Positions 1-5,922 of a stretch of DNA of 9,996 nt are shown in pieces. Each line of letters begins with the position of its first letter. Within the stretch, counting starts at the first letter, position 1. A program made the position numbers and the translations under genes. Source of the stretch: SAR202 cluster bacterium (lineage in GTDB: Bacteria > Chloroflexota > Dehalococcoidia > Lucifugimonadales > UBA826); contig VFFY01000156.1 of assembly GCA_009392675.1 (NCBI GenBank), positions 1 to 9,996 of the forward strand, given 5' to 3'. The notes beneath the pieces were generated by a model. The model was not told where the DNA came from. It made no database searches and saw only the letters and a program-made list of their open reading frames with translations.

Positions 1-304
1 GGAATTTACAATCTGTGTTATGGTGAATACGCTGTAAATTTAGGTGAATAAGTCTAATAAGATGTGGTGGAATTCCGATAGCACAACGACCTTACCCCCT
101 GCTTTTGTCTACCTTCATACAACCCGAATGTTTTTCGTATCCGAGCAACTAATCATCACTTCGGTTGAATCTGTAACTTATCACTGAAATGATTCACCAC
201 GAACCGTCTGTTTCTGTGCCGTTAAAAATTAGAGGCCACAACACGAGCCACGCAGACATTATGTTTTTTTAAAAAAGTACGAGAACTTGAGGAGCCAACA
301 CGCC
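1..304. other. Gene-free leader region, possibly with the last codons of an upstream gene
   Basis: No convincing gene lies here. Plus-strand frame 1 is open from the window edge to a TAA at 49-51 (GIYNLCYGEYAVNLGE), which could be the 3' end of a gene outside the window, but 16 codons are too few to tell. The rest is stop-rich. Positions 264-276 are T7A6, containing a 12-bp palindrome (265-276) just upstream of the first gene. It lacks a GC stem, so it is not a typical terminator and could instead be a bent or AT-rich promoter-proximal element. I could not place a good -35/-10 pair. Confidence 0.4.
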
Positions 305-1030
305 ATGAAAGGAATTATTATCGCCGCAGGTTACGGGAGCAGGCTGAAGGCCCTCACTGCTAATACTCCAAAATCACTTGTCCAAATAGATGGTAAATCC
401 ATTATCACCTACCCAATTGATGCTTTGGCGGCTGCTGGAGTCTCTGACATATCGATAGTCGTAGGTTACAGAGCAGATGTGATAATAAATTACATAGAAG
501 AACTCTACCCTAATATAAATTTCTCCTACAATAAGGATTACGACGGCGACAATGCAATATCAGTTTTCGCTGCTCGTTCTTTCATTGGTGACGATCCGTT
601 TGTGTTGGCCATGGGGGATCATTTAATTAGCTCGAGTCTTGTGACAACTCTTCTGTCTGATTCAACTATAACGAGGACTCTTTGTGTGGATTCAGAAACC
701 AAAAATGCATCCCAAATCAGCGATGGAACCAGGGTCATGGCAGATTCTGAAGGCAGGATCATAGAAATAGGCAAGGATCTCAAAAACTGGCAATCTATTG
801 ATACTGGACTATTTATGATGGATGGAGAAGTGCTCGATAACATCAAATACCTTATGACCCGCAAAGGAATTAAGGTAAGCATATCTGAGGTAGTCCAACA
901 TATGGCGGATAATGGAAGGCATTTCCAAACATGTGACGTGAGCGGTCAGTTCTGGGCGGACGTGGATACTCAAGAGGACCATGATTCTGTCAGTGCTCTC
1001 TTAAAAGAGGGATATGCTTACGGTCTATGA
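305..1030 (+). CDS. CTP:phospho-alcohol cytidylyltransferase-like NTP transferase (choline/inositol phosphate type)
   Basis: A 241-aa cytosolic nucleotidyltransferase of the NTP_transferase fold. The N-terminus carries the nucleotide-binding signature AAGYGSRLKALT (7-18) followed by the conserved TPKSL (21-25). MGDH (103-106) supplies the expected metal-binding Asp, IDTGLF (165-170) is the product-site motif, and WADVDT (217-222) is the C-terminal metal motif. From family knowledge, the run DGDNAISVFAAR...MGDH plus 'IGKDL..W.SIDTGLF' resembles CTP:inositol-1-phosphate and CTP:phosphocholine (LicC-like) cytidylyltransferases more than hexose-1-phosphate enzymes. The reaction would be CTP + phospho-alcohol to CDP-alcohol + PPi. 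The exact substrate cannot be read from sequence. The ATG at 305 is preferred over an in-frame TTG at 287 because AGGAG at 290-294 lies 10 nt upstream and the Rossmann strand starts at once (MKGIIIAAG). A LicD-family gene follows after 82 nt, supporting an activate-and-transfer pair. A sugar-nucleotide enzyme is the main alternative. Confidence 0.85.
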   Translation: MKGIIIAAGYGSRLKALTANTPKSLVQIDGKSIITYPIDALAAAGVSDISIVVGYRADVIINYIEELYPNINFSYNKDYDGDNAISVFAARSFIGDDPFVLAMGDHLISSSLVTTLLSDSTITRTLCVDSETKNASQISDGTRVMADSEGRIIEIGKDLKNWQSIDTGLFMMDGEVLDNIKYLMTRKGIKVSISEVVQHMADNGRHFQTCDVSGQFWADVDTQEDHDSVSALLKEGYAYGL

Positions 1031-1112
1031 CGACTACAAGCCAGCTCAAATAGATCGTCAGATACTATCGAAAATCATCGATTCCAAGTTAGGCTTATGA
1101 ACGGGAGTGCAC

Positions 1113-2042
1113 ATGAAAAATATTGATGAGGAAGGAGCAGCAGCCTACGAGAAATCTGTCTCAGAACCGAAGCCAATGGATCCAATCGCAGCAGCAGAAA
1201 GGTTGATAGATATAAAGCGCATTTTAGATCAACTTGGGGCAGTATTCTTCATCGCATCAGGCACCTGTCTCGGAGCAATCCGTGATGGCCAATTCATTGA
1301 GTGGGATGACGAAATGGATATGGGGTCTGTAATAGGTCTTAATGGCCTAGACGAAAAAACCATCGATAGGGGAATTGCAGCATTTGAAGATAATGGGTAC
1401 TACGTGCACGTTGATCGTAGTTCACGCCATATTGGTGTGCATGTCGTAAAGGAGTCAATCAGGGCCGACTGGACCTGCCACCGGATCATTGGTGACAGCG
1501 TGTTTCAATATCCCGGCGTAAGAACTTCCCTTGAACTTTTCACACAGTTGAAAGAGATCGACTTCATAGGAGAAAAGTTTCTTGTGCCAAATCCACCGGA
1601 GAAATACCTGGAGACCAAATATGGGTCGAATTGGGCTACACCGAAGGGGCCAGGTTTTGAAGAGGAAGTCGTGGGTAAAATCTCCGACGGGGACATACTT
1701 ACCCCACGGCAGAGACTCGGTAAATTCATTACACTGAGATTGGCCCCTTGGCGTGCAGGCCGATTAACGGTGCTTGATGAAAATAATTCCCCCGTGGCTG
1801 GTGCTGAAATTACCCTTATTGGGGTTGGCCGTTCCAAGACAAATTCGAAAGGGCATGCAAGGCTATATATTCCTGAAAAATATGACTACGCTATCAACGT
1901 TAAATATGACGACCATGAGGAGTTGCTTTATACAGAAGAGTTGATGCCGGGAGGAACATATGTGTACCGGCCTGGACCTGACGTATCACCGGAGGAGCAC
2001 TACAAAGCAGGTGTAAGGGCAATGGCCCTATCCCGCGAGTAA
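1113..2042 (+). CDS. LicD-family phosphotransferase with C-terminal carboxypeptidase-regulatory-like domain
   Basis: A 309-aa protein. Residues about 30-185 match the LicD/fukutin-type family: a helix, then IASGTCLGAIRDGQFIEWDD (47-66) with the acidic cluster D65, D66, E67, D69, and later the family's C-terminal pattern 'FIGEKFLVPNPPEKYLETKYG' (151-171) with NWATPKG. LicD proteins transfer phosphocholine or a similar phospho-alcohol from a CDP donor onto glycans. Residues about 215-287 form a separate all-beta segment, GRLTVLDENNSPVAGAEITL then TNSKGHARLYIP, which is the pattern of carboxypeptidase-regulatory / Cna-B-like beta-sandwich domains. I see no signal peptide or membrane helix, so the enzyme appears cytosolic. 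The ATG at 1113 is preferred over a GTG at 1107 because GGGAG at 1103-1107 ends 5 nt upstream of it. It is probably co-transcribed with the cytidylyltransferase, which would supply its CDP-linked donor. The acceptor is unknown. Confidence 0.8.
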   Translation: MKNIDEEGAAAYEKSVSEPKPMDPIAAAERLIDIKRILDQLGAVFFIASGTCLGAIRDGQFIEWDDEMDMGSVIGLNGLDEKTIDRGIAAFEDNGYYVHVDRSSRHIGVHVVKESIRADWTCHRIIGDSVFQYPGVRTSLELFTQLKEIDFIGEKFLVPNPPEKYLETKYGSNWATPKGPGFEEEVVGKISDGDILTPRQRLGKFITLRLAPWRAGRLTVLDENNSPVAGAEITLIGVGRSKTNSKGHARLYIPEKYDYAINVKYDDHEELLYTEELMPGGTYVYRPGPDVSPEEHYKAGVRAMALSRE

Positions 2043-2079
2043 GTGAAGTATCAGGTTAAAGTATATTTAAGAACGCAGA

Positions 2080-2097
2080 CGCTGCTCCAAAGCAGCG
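2080..2097. terminator. Perfect 7-bp hairpin between convergent genes
   Basis: CGCTGCT-CCAA-AGCAGCG forms a perfect 7-bp, GC-rich stem with a 4-nt loop. It sits 37 nt after the LicD-family stop and 46 nt from the stop of the convergent minus-strand gene. No T-run follows on either strand, so it is not a canonical intrinsic terminator. Its place between converging genes suggests a bidirectional transcript-end or RNA-stability hairpin. Confidence 0.45.
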
Positions 2098-2143
2098 ATG
2101 TGTTAAACAAAGAACCGGCAACAAGCTCAAAGGGGGCCTAAGT

Positions 2144-2458
2144 TCAGGATGGCTGCGCAGCCATCATCTCTCTGGCCATCGCTGCCATCTTCTCTTCATG
2201 CATTACCGGATTAATGTCAAATTCCTGTTTATAAGGAAACGAGTTTGCCCATAATGGTATTCGTGAACTGTCATCGGTCTCTAAAAGTATGTACGACACA
2301 TGCTTGGGGGCTGCGCTGACCATAAAATGGACCTTAATCCCTAGTTCGGTAGCCAAGTCACTAGAGCCTTCAATAGCTTCCAGCATAGGCGGCATCAACT
2401 CTCGGTTGTAGCCTGGGCAGTTGTCGGCGGAATGGGTTGCCGTAACATGGAACAGCAT
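2144..2458 (-). CDS. Small protein, probable dimeric alpha/beta-barrel (DUF3303-like) fold
   Basis: A 104-aa soluble protein with no signal peptide or membrane segment. It opens with a beta-strand and His (MLFHVTATHSADNCPG), continues with a helix (YNRELMPPMLEAI), then strands around 41-47 (IKVHFMV) and 53-60 (HVSYILLE), and ends in an alanine/methionine-rich helix (HEEKMAAMAREMMAA). That beta-alpha-beta-beta-alpha order and length match small ferredoxin-like dimeric barrels such as DUF3303 or muconolactone-isomerase-like proteins. This is a fold-level guess and no function follows from it. The start is supported by GGAG (minus strand, 2466-2469) 7 nt upstream of the ATG. It is convergent with the LicD-family gene and divergent from the 43-aa peptide gene. 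Confidence 0.75.
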   Translation of the reverse strand: MLFHVTATHSADNCPGYNRELMPPMLEAIEGSSDLATELGIKVHFMVSAAPKHVSYILLETDDSSRIPLWANSFPYKQEFDINPVMHEEKMAAMAREMMAAQPS

Positions 2459-2591
2459 ATTTTTTCTCCAATTTATCTATAACCGACTATAATGTACCCA
2501 AGGTTCTAAGTATTTCAAACACAGCGCAGGTAGAATTCGATTCTCCAGCGGTGAGCACACTCAATCTTGTCCACAAAACGGAGGAATGATT
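2459..2591. promoter_or_regulatory. Divergent promoter region
   Basis: This 133-bp gap separates two divergently oriented genes. A perfect TATAAT lies on the plus strand at 2488-2493, but the sequence about 17-18 nt upstream (TTCTCC) is a poor -35 match. On the minus strand, TTGAAA followed 18 nt later by CATTAT (in the 2490-2520 segment) is a weak pair that could serve the 104-aa gene. The assignment rests on orientation and these boxes only. Confidence 0.35.
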
Positions 2592-2723
2592 ATGGTTAAA
2601 TCAAAACCAAAGCGGGAAAAACGAGAAGAAACGACGGCGGAGTTCGTGAAGCGCCTTAATGATAATAAGAAATCAAGTAAGCGTAACGGATTAAAGAGGC
2701 GAACTGGTCATCATCATCGCTGA
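2592..2723 (+). CDS. Small, very basic peptide of 43 aa, unrecognised
   Basis: A 43-codon reading frame, too short for most gene callers, preceded by a near-ideal Shine-Dalgarno GGAGGA (2580-2585) 6 nt before its ATG. The peptide starts MVKSKPKREKREE, has a central TTAEFVKRLND segment, and ends RNGLKRRTGHHHR. It is rich in Lys and Arg with a terminal His cluster, and has no Cys and no hydrophobic segment. Such composition suits a nucleic-acid- or ribosome-associated peptide, but that is inference only. It converges with the DinB-superfamily gene, with 18 nt between the stops. I do not recognise a family. The strong ribosome binding site is the main reason to believe it is translated; a chance reading frame of this length remains possible. 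Confidence 0.5.
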   Translation: MVKSKPKREKREETTAEFVKRLNDNKKSSKRNGLKRRTGHHHR

Positions 2724-2741
2724 GGGCTATGTCTTACTGTT

Positions 2742-3281
2742 TTACTTATCCAAACCTCGTTGGAGGCCTCGCAAGATTCCCACTTGCCCTAGATGCTGAA
2801 TCTCTTCTTGAATCAATTGACGGAACATCCGTTGGATTGTGAATTCTGCAAATCGACTGGCTGACGAGGACTCAGGGAAAGGTGACCTGCCAGGCGCCTT
2901 TTCCAGATCCTCAGGACTGATGTTCACTAGATATTTTTGAGTTTCTGACCTCACCGCCTCGAAATATGACTTCAGCTCACCCATCGTCAATATTGGAAAA
3001 TATTCTAGTTCCTTGGGTTTATATTTGGCCACTGGCTGATTTTTATCCATGCCGAGTTTTTCGTACCACCGTCCGTTAATCCAAAGGTCAGGTTTGCCCT
3101 GGCAGAACAGGTGAAACCAGCGGTCCTCAACCCTGGTCGTATGCCATACGATAAAGGCGATGGAATTAGCCGAGCTGTCTGGGCGCCAGTTGAGCTCCTC
3201 GGTGGTCAGCCCATCCAAATATATATACAGCCGACTGTGGTATTCCTCCAACATTTCAGTGGCGAACTCTAGTAGATCCAT
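2742..3281 (-). CDS. DinB-superfamily protein (DinB_2/DUF664-like four-helix bundle)
   Basis: A 179-aa soluble protein with the DinB/YfiT four-helix, metal-binding fold. Evidence is the N-terminal helix ending in EYHSRLYIYLDGLTTEELNW (13-32), where 'L..Lt.eeLnWrP' is the family hallmark, then SIAFIVWHTTRVEDRWFH (40-57) with the conserved H47, and the last helix QEEIQHLGQVGILRGLQRG (158-176) with the conserved H163. The usual His four residues before the last one is E159 here, so the metal site may be His/Glu-type or altered. Superfamily members include thiol-dependent transferases and damage-induced proteins of unknown role; this is not the Y-family polymerase DinB. Start: the ATG at 3281 has GAGGG (minus strand, 3286-3290) 4 nt upstream. 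The specific substrate is unknown. Confidence 0.85.
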   Translation of the reverse strand: MDLLEFATEMLEEYHSRLYIYLDGLTTEELNWRPDSSANSIAFIVWHTTRVEDRWFHLFCQGKPDLWINGRWYEKLGMDKNQPVAKYKPKELEYFPILTMGELKSYFEAVRSETQKYLVNISPEDLEKAPGRSPFPESSSASRFAEFTIQRMFRQLIQEEIQHLGQVGILRGLQRGLDK

Positions 3282-3583
3282 TGAACCCTCGCTTCTTGTA
3301 TTTCTTTACCCTTTCACTCCAGCCTGGCCTGATATTTTCCTTTCACGAGGCCCCTTGCCCAGCTGTAAGTTGGGGATTATAGTTGCCCAAAAGGTGGTTG
3401 AGTGGGTGAGACGGATACTGTTTTTCCAACGACACTTCGAAGAAAAATTTGCATCCGCCTTTCTTAAGGAACTTAGCAATCTGGATTTTACTGTTAATGA
3501 ACAATTCATCATACCCGGAGAAACTGCGCATATGGATTATTATATATCTTCACCTATCAGGGTCCATATTGAGAGGATTGAAT
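3282..3583. other. Gap between divergent genes (DinB-superfamily and DAO oxidoreductase)
   Basis: About 300 nt separate the divergent starts. The 5' half (3282-3405) shows nothing convincing. The 3' half contains the possible nuclease-like relic listed separately (3406-3600). The promoter of the DAO oxidoreductase should lie here; the AT-rich stretch around 3535-3548 could hold a -10 box, but I see no matching -35. Confidence 0.4.
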
Positions 3584-3600
3584 ATGACGGAAACATGTGA
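3406..3600 (+). pseudogene. Possible N-terminal relic of a nuclease-like gene
   Basis: A 64-codon frame from a GTG, preceded by AAGGTGG (3391-3397), one mismatch from the ideal Shine-Dalgarno, at 8 nt spacing. The frame opens RRILFFQRHFEEKFA, continues to SNLDFTVNEQFIIPGE (24-39), then MDYYISSPIRVHIE (43-56), and ends at a TGA 17 nt inside the DAO oxidoreductase gene. The order helix, short strand, 'vxxQfxI.G', then Asp followed about 12 residues later by Glu recalls the core of PD-(D/E)XK-type nuclease domains (D45 ... E56), though the expected Lys two residues after the Glu is Ile. The rest of such a domain would be missing, so if the likeness is real this is a truncated remnant. It may instead be a chance reading frame. 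The function is inferred from pattern only. Confidence 0.25.
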
Positions 3601-4756
3601 CGCAATAATTATTGGCGGTGGGGTCATGGGAGCAAGCATAATTTCAAATCTCGCCACCAGTGGGGTCACCAATACGATCCTTCTAGAAAAATCTACGATT
3701 GGAGCAGGTTCTACAGGAAGATCCTCCGGTGCCATAAGAATGCATTACTCCACCAAAGTAAACGCCACCTTGGCTCACGAAAGCCTAAAGGTTTTTACAA
3801 ATTTTTCTGACCTAGTAGGAGGGGAGGTTGGTTTTGTAAAAACTGGGTATATGGTTTTTGCGCCCTCAGAAGCATCTCAGGCATTTCGTGAGAATATTTC
3901 CATGCAACAAGAGGTAGGAATCTCCACAAGGGAAATTGATCACAAAGAAGCCGCAGAGCTCGCCCCTGCTTTCAAAATAGCTGAGACAGAACACATCGCA
4001 TGGGAAGATGATTCCGGTCACGCCGACCCCTCTGCAACCGCTCTTGCGTACATAAACCATGCGAGGGCAAACGGGGCGACTATACATCTCGAAGCACCAG
4101 TCATAGATATCAAAATTTCTGAATCAGGATCATCCCACCAAGTTATCACTGAAAAAGCTTGTTTTGAATCAGAGACCGTGATCATAGCTACCGGACCGTG
4201 GACAAGCAGTCTTTTGAAAAAAATAAATGTTTCTCTACCTCTTTTGCCAACCAGACATCAGGTTTTTCTAATAAAAAGGAACCTTAACAAAATTCCGACT
4301 CACCCTGGAGGAGGGGATATGACAAACTTGATATATTTCCGACCAGAAGGCCATGACCTTACCTTGGTTGGGAATGGCAATCACGAGGAGACTGTGAATC
4401 CAGATTCTTACAACCAAAAATACGATCTGTCATACGCCGCCGATGTATGGACCCGGCTGACTAAAAGAATCCCTTCTATTGCAGACGCCGAATTATTTAC
4501 AGGATATTCCGGTCTTTATACAACCACTCCTGATTTGCATCCCATCATTGACTCTGTGGACGGTATAAACGGTTTGTTCGTCTGTTCCGGGTTTAGTGGA
4601 CATGGTTTCAAACTTGCCCCAGCAGTCGGAACTGTGATGACGGAGTTAGTAACACAGGGAAAAGCCATCACTGTGGACATAGAACCATTAAAAATGAATC
4701 GATTTGCGGATGGAAGACTCAACACAACGAAATATTCCTTCAAAGTCATTGCCTAG
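3584..4756 (+). CDS. DAO-family FAD-dependent oxidoreductase, sarcosine-oxidase-beta-like
   Basis: A 390-aa flavoprotein that would oxidise a secondary or N-methylated amine or amino acid, passing electrons to O2 or a carrier. The N-terminal dinucleotide motif is DAIIIGGGVMGAS (6-18), with E35 at the end of the second strand to bind the ribose. GAGSTGRSSGAIRMHYS (40-56) is the typical SoxB/GlyDH FAD-contacting loop, IATGPWTSSLL (201-211) the second FAD strand, and CSGFSGHGFKLAPAVG (334-349) the DAO C-terminal signature. At GLYTTTPDLHP (310-320) the residue equivalent to the flavin-linking Cys of monomeric sarcosine oxidase (CMYT) is Gly, so FAD is probably non-covalent. No sarcosine oxidase alpha, gamma or delta genes are adjacent, so it likely acts alone. 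The ATG at 3584 is chosen over an upstream in-frame ATG at 3449 because AGAGGA (3572-3577) precedes it by 6 nt and the flavin-binding strand starts at once. The substrate is not determinable. Confidence 0.9.
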   Translation: MTETCDAIIIGGGVMGASIISNLATSGVTNTILLEKSTIGAGSTGRSSGAIRMHYSTKVNATLAHESLKVFTNFSDLVGGEVGFVKTGYMVFAPSEASQAFRENISMQQEVGISTREIDHKEAAELAPAFKIAETEHIAWEDDSGHADPSATALAYINHARANGATIHLEAPVIDIKISESGSSHQVITEKACFESETVIIATGPWTSSLLKKINVSLPLLPTRHQVFLIKRNLNKIPTHPGGGDMTNLIYFRPEGHDLTLVGNGNHEETVNPDSYNQKYDLSYAADVWTRLTKRIPSIADAELFTGYSGLYTTTPDLHPIIDSVDGINGLFVCSGFSGHGFKLAPAVGTVMTELVTQGKAITVDIEPLKMNRFADGRLNTTKYSFKVIA

Positions 4757-4950
4757 TCATTATTCTTATATCCTCAAATGTTTGTGCCCACTCCGGTTAG
4801 GGCGACGACTTAATATTGGTACGTAGTGGCTCCGCCAAAAGGAACCCTTAACCGCGACCCATTTACTACTGACCCATTCAACTGACTGAAATAAACCCGT
4901 AGGTTATATTTACCGTACATCAAACAAAAGATTTATAACGGAGGAATCCT
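4757..4950. other. Intergenic region with inverted repeat and promoter
   Basis: No gene is seen. An imperfect long-range inverted repeat pairs CGGTTAGGG (4794-4802) with CCCTTAACCG (4845-4854), one bulged T, and a shorter pair GGCG/CGCC can form inside it (4801-4804 with 4833-4836, as an alternative fold). It lies between the DAO gene and the predicted promoter of the next gene, so it could be a transcript-end structure or a regulator site. No T-run follows it. Confidence 0.35.
4882..4910 (+). promoter_or_regulatory. Candidate sigma70-type promoter for LLM oxidoreductase 1
   Basis: CTGACT (4882-4887) and TATATT (4905-4910) are separated by exactly 17 nt and match the -35 and -10 consensus at 4 and 5 of 6 positions. 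The -10 box ends 40 nt before the ATG, leaving room for a short leader with the GGAGGA site at 4940-4945. This is the best promoter match I found in the window. Confidence 0.5.
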
Positions 4951-5874
4951 ATGACAAAGCCATTAATGGATTTTGGATACAATCCACCTTGTGGAGAGCG
5001 TGGTTATGAAGTAATCACCCCGAGAAATTATTTATATGATCTCCATAGAGCTCTTGATGTTGCCTCTCAAAATTTCAGTTCTATATGGTCGTCTGATCAC
5101 CTGAATTACGGGTCAGAATTCAGGGTGGAATGCTGGACGATGCTTACCTGGATGGCAGCCAGATACCCAGGACCTATGTTGGGCACAGTAGTAATGTGTA
5201 ATTCTTTCCGAAGCCCAGCTCTTTTGGCCAAAATGTCAGCCAGCCTGCAAGAAATGAGCACGGGACGCTTAATACTTGGATACGGTGCTGGCTGGTATGA
5301 AGATGAATATAAGTCATATGGATTTGATTATCCTTCTGCTGGTGTAAGGGTGGATATGTTTGAAGAAGGTGTGCAGATCATAAAAAAAATGTGGGTAGAT
5401 AGTCCTGCCAATTTCAAGGGTAAGTACTATCGTATTGATAACGTTTACTGTGAACCGAGGCCAGATCCACAGCCAATTTTAATGTTGGGTGGAGGTGGAG
5501 AGAAAAAAACATTGAAGGTAGTAGCCCAATATGCCGATTGGTGGAATGATGTCATGAGACCCATTCCCGACCTATCGCAAAAATTAGCTGTTCTCCAAAA
5601 ACATTGTGAAACCGTTGGAAGAGACTACAACAGCATACGTAAGACTCTGGCACCCAGATTTTTCATAGATAAGGATCACAAAAAAGCCCTAAGAATGGCT
5701 GAAGGCAAAAACGCCTCTGGCCAAGTGATCGCAGGGGACCCAATGGCAGTATGCGATCAGCTATACGAAATAGCGGAAATGGGGTTTGATATGGTAGTGA
5801 CTACTTTCCCTAAATTTCAAGAACTGGATGATATGAAGTTATTTGTAGACGAAGTAATTCCCCAATTTTGCTAG
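4951..5874 (+). CDS. LLM-class (luciferase-like) flavin/F420-dependent oxidoreductase 1
   Basis: A 307-aa cytosolic TIM-barrel enzyme of the bacterial luciferase-like superfamily, using FMN or F420 to oxidise or reduce small organic molecules. Diagnostic segments are SSIWSSDHLNYG (43-54), with the Ser-Asp-His cofactor motif typical of F420/FMN members; GTVVMCNSFRSPALLAKMSA (78-97); STGRLILGYGAGWYEDEY (103-120), the most conserved family motif; RVDMFEEGVQIIKKMW (133-148); and PILMLGGGGEKKTLKVVAQYADWWN (175-199). The length is normal. The start is well set by GGAGGA (4940-4945) 5 nt upstream. The SDR gene follows after 48 nt, suggesting an operon in which an oxygenation or hydride-transfer step is paired with an NAD(P)-dependent step. 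The substrate and FMN-versus-F420 choice cannot be read from sequence. It differs widely from the second LLM protein downstream, so the two are not a recent duplication. Confidence 0.9.
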   Translation: MTKPLMDFGYNPPCGERGYEVITPRNYLYDLHRALDVASQNFSSIWSSDHLNYGSEFRVECWTMLTWMAARYPGPMLGTVVMCNSFRSPALLAKMSASLQEMSTGRLILGYGAGWYEDEYKSYGFDYPSAGVRVDMFEEGVQIIKKMWVDSPANFKGKYYRIDNVYCEPRPDPQPILMLGGGGEKKTLKVVAQYADWWNDVMRPIPDLSQKLAVLQKHCETVGRDYNSIRKTLAPRFFIDKDHKKALRMAEGKNASGQVIAGDPMAVCDQLYEIAEMGFDMVVTTFPKFQELDDMKLFVDEVIPQFC

Positions 5875-5890
5875 TTAGGATACCCTGCGG

Positions 5891-5908
5891 AGAAACTAAA
5901 CTGTTTCT
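5891..5908 (+). promoter_or_regulatory. 6-bp hairpin directly upstream of the SDR ribosome binding site
   Basis: AGAAAC-TAAACT-GTTTCT is a perfect 6-bp inverted repeat with a 6-nt loop in the 48-nt gap between LLM oxidoreductase 1 and the SDR gene. The very next bases are AAGGAGG (5909-5915), the SDR's strong Shine-Dalgarno. It may tune translation or mark an RNA-processing site; the AU-rich stem would be weak. Confidence 0.35.
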
Positions 5909-5922
5909 AAGGAGGCTCAACT

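Noticed and set aside
62..187. 41-codon plus-strand frame starting at the ATG at 62
   Set aside because: No Shine-Dalgarno, no recognisable pattern, and a length expected by chance.
1027..1053. ATG overlapping the cytidylyltransferase stop as ATGA, suggesting translational coupling
   Set aside because: The frame ends after eight codons, so it does not lead into the LicD-family gene.
2742..3281. Reading the DinB-superfamily protein as DNA polymerase IV
   Set aside because: The shared name is historical. This 179-aa helical-bundle protein has none of the Y-family polymerase motifs.
3449..3583. N-terminal extension of the DAO oxidoreductase by 45 residues from an upstream ATG
   Set aside because: The extension has no family resemblance, while the ATG at 3584 has a good ribosome binding site and begins directly at the flavin-binding strand as in family members.
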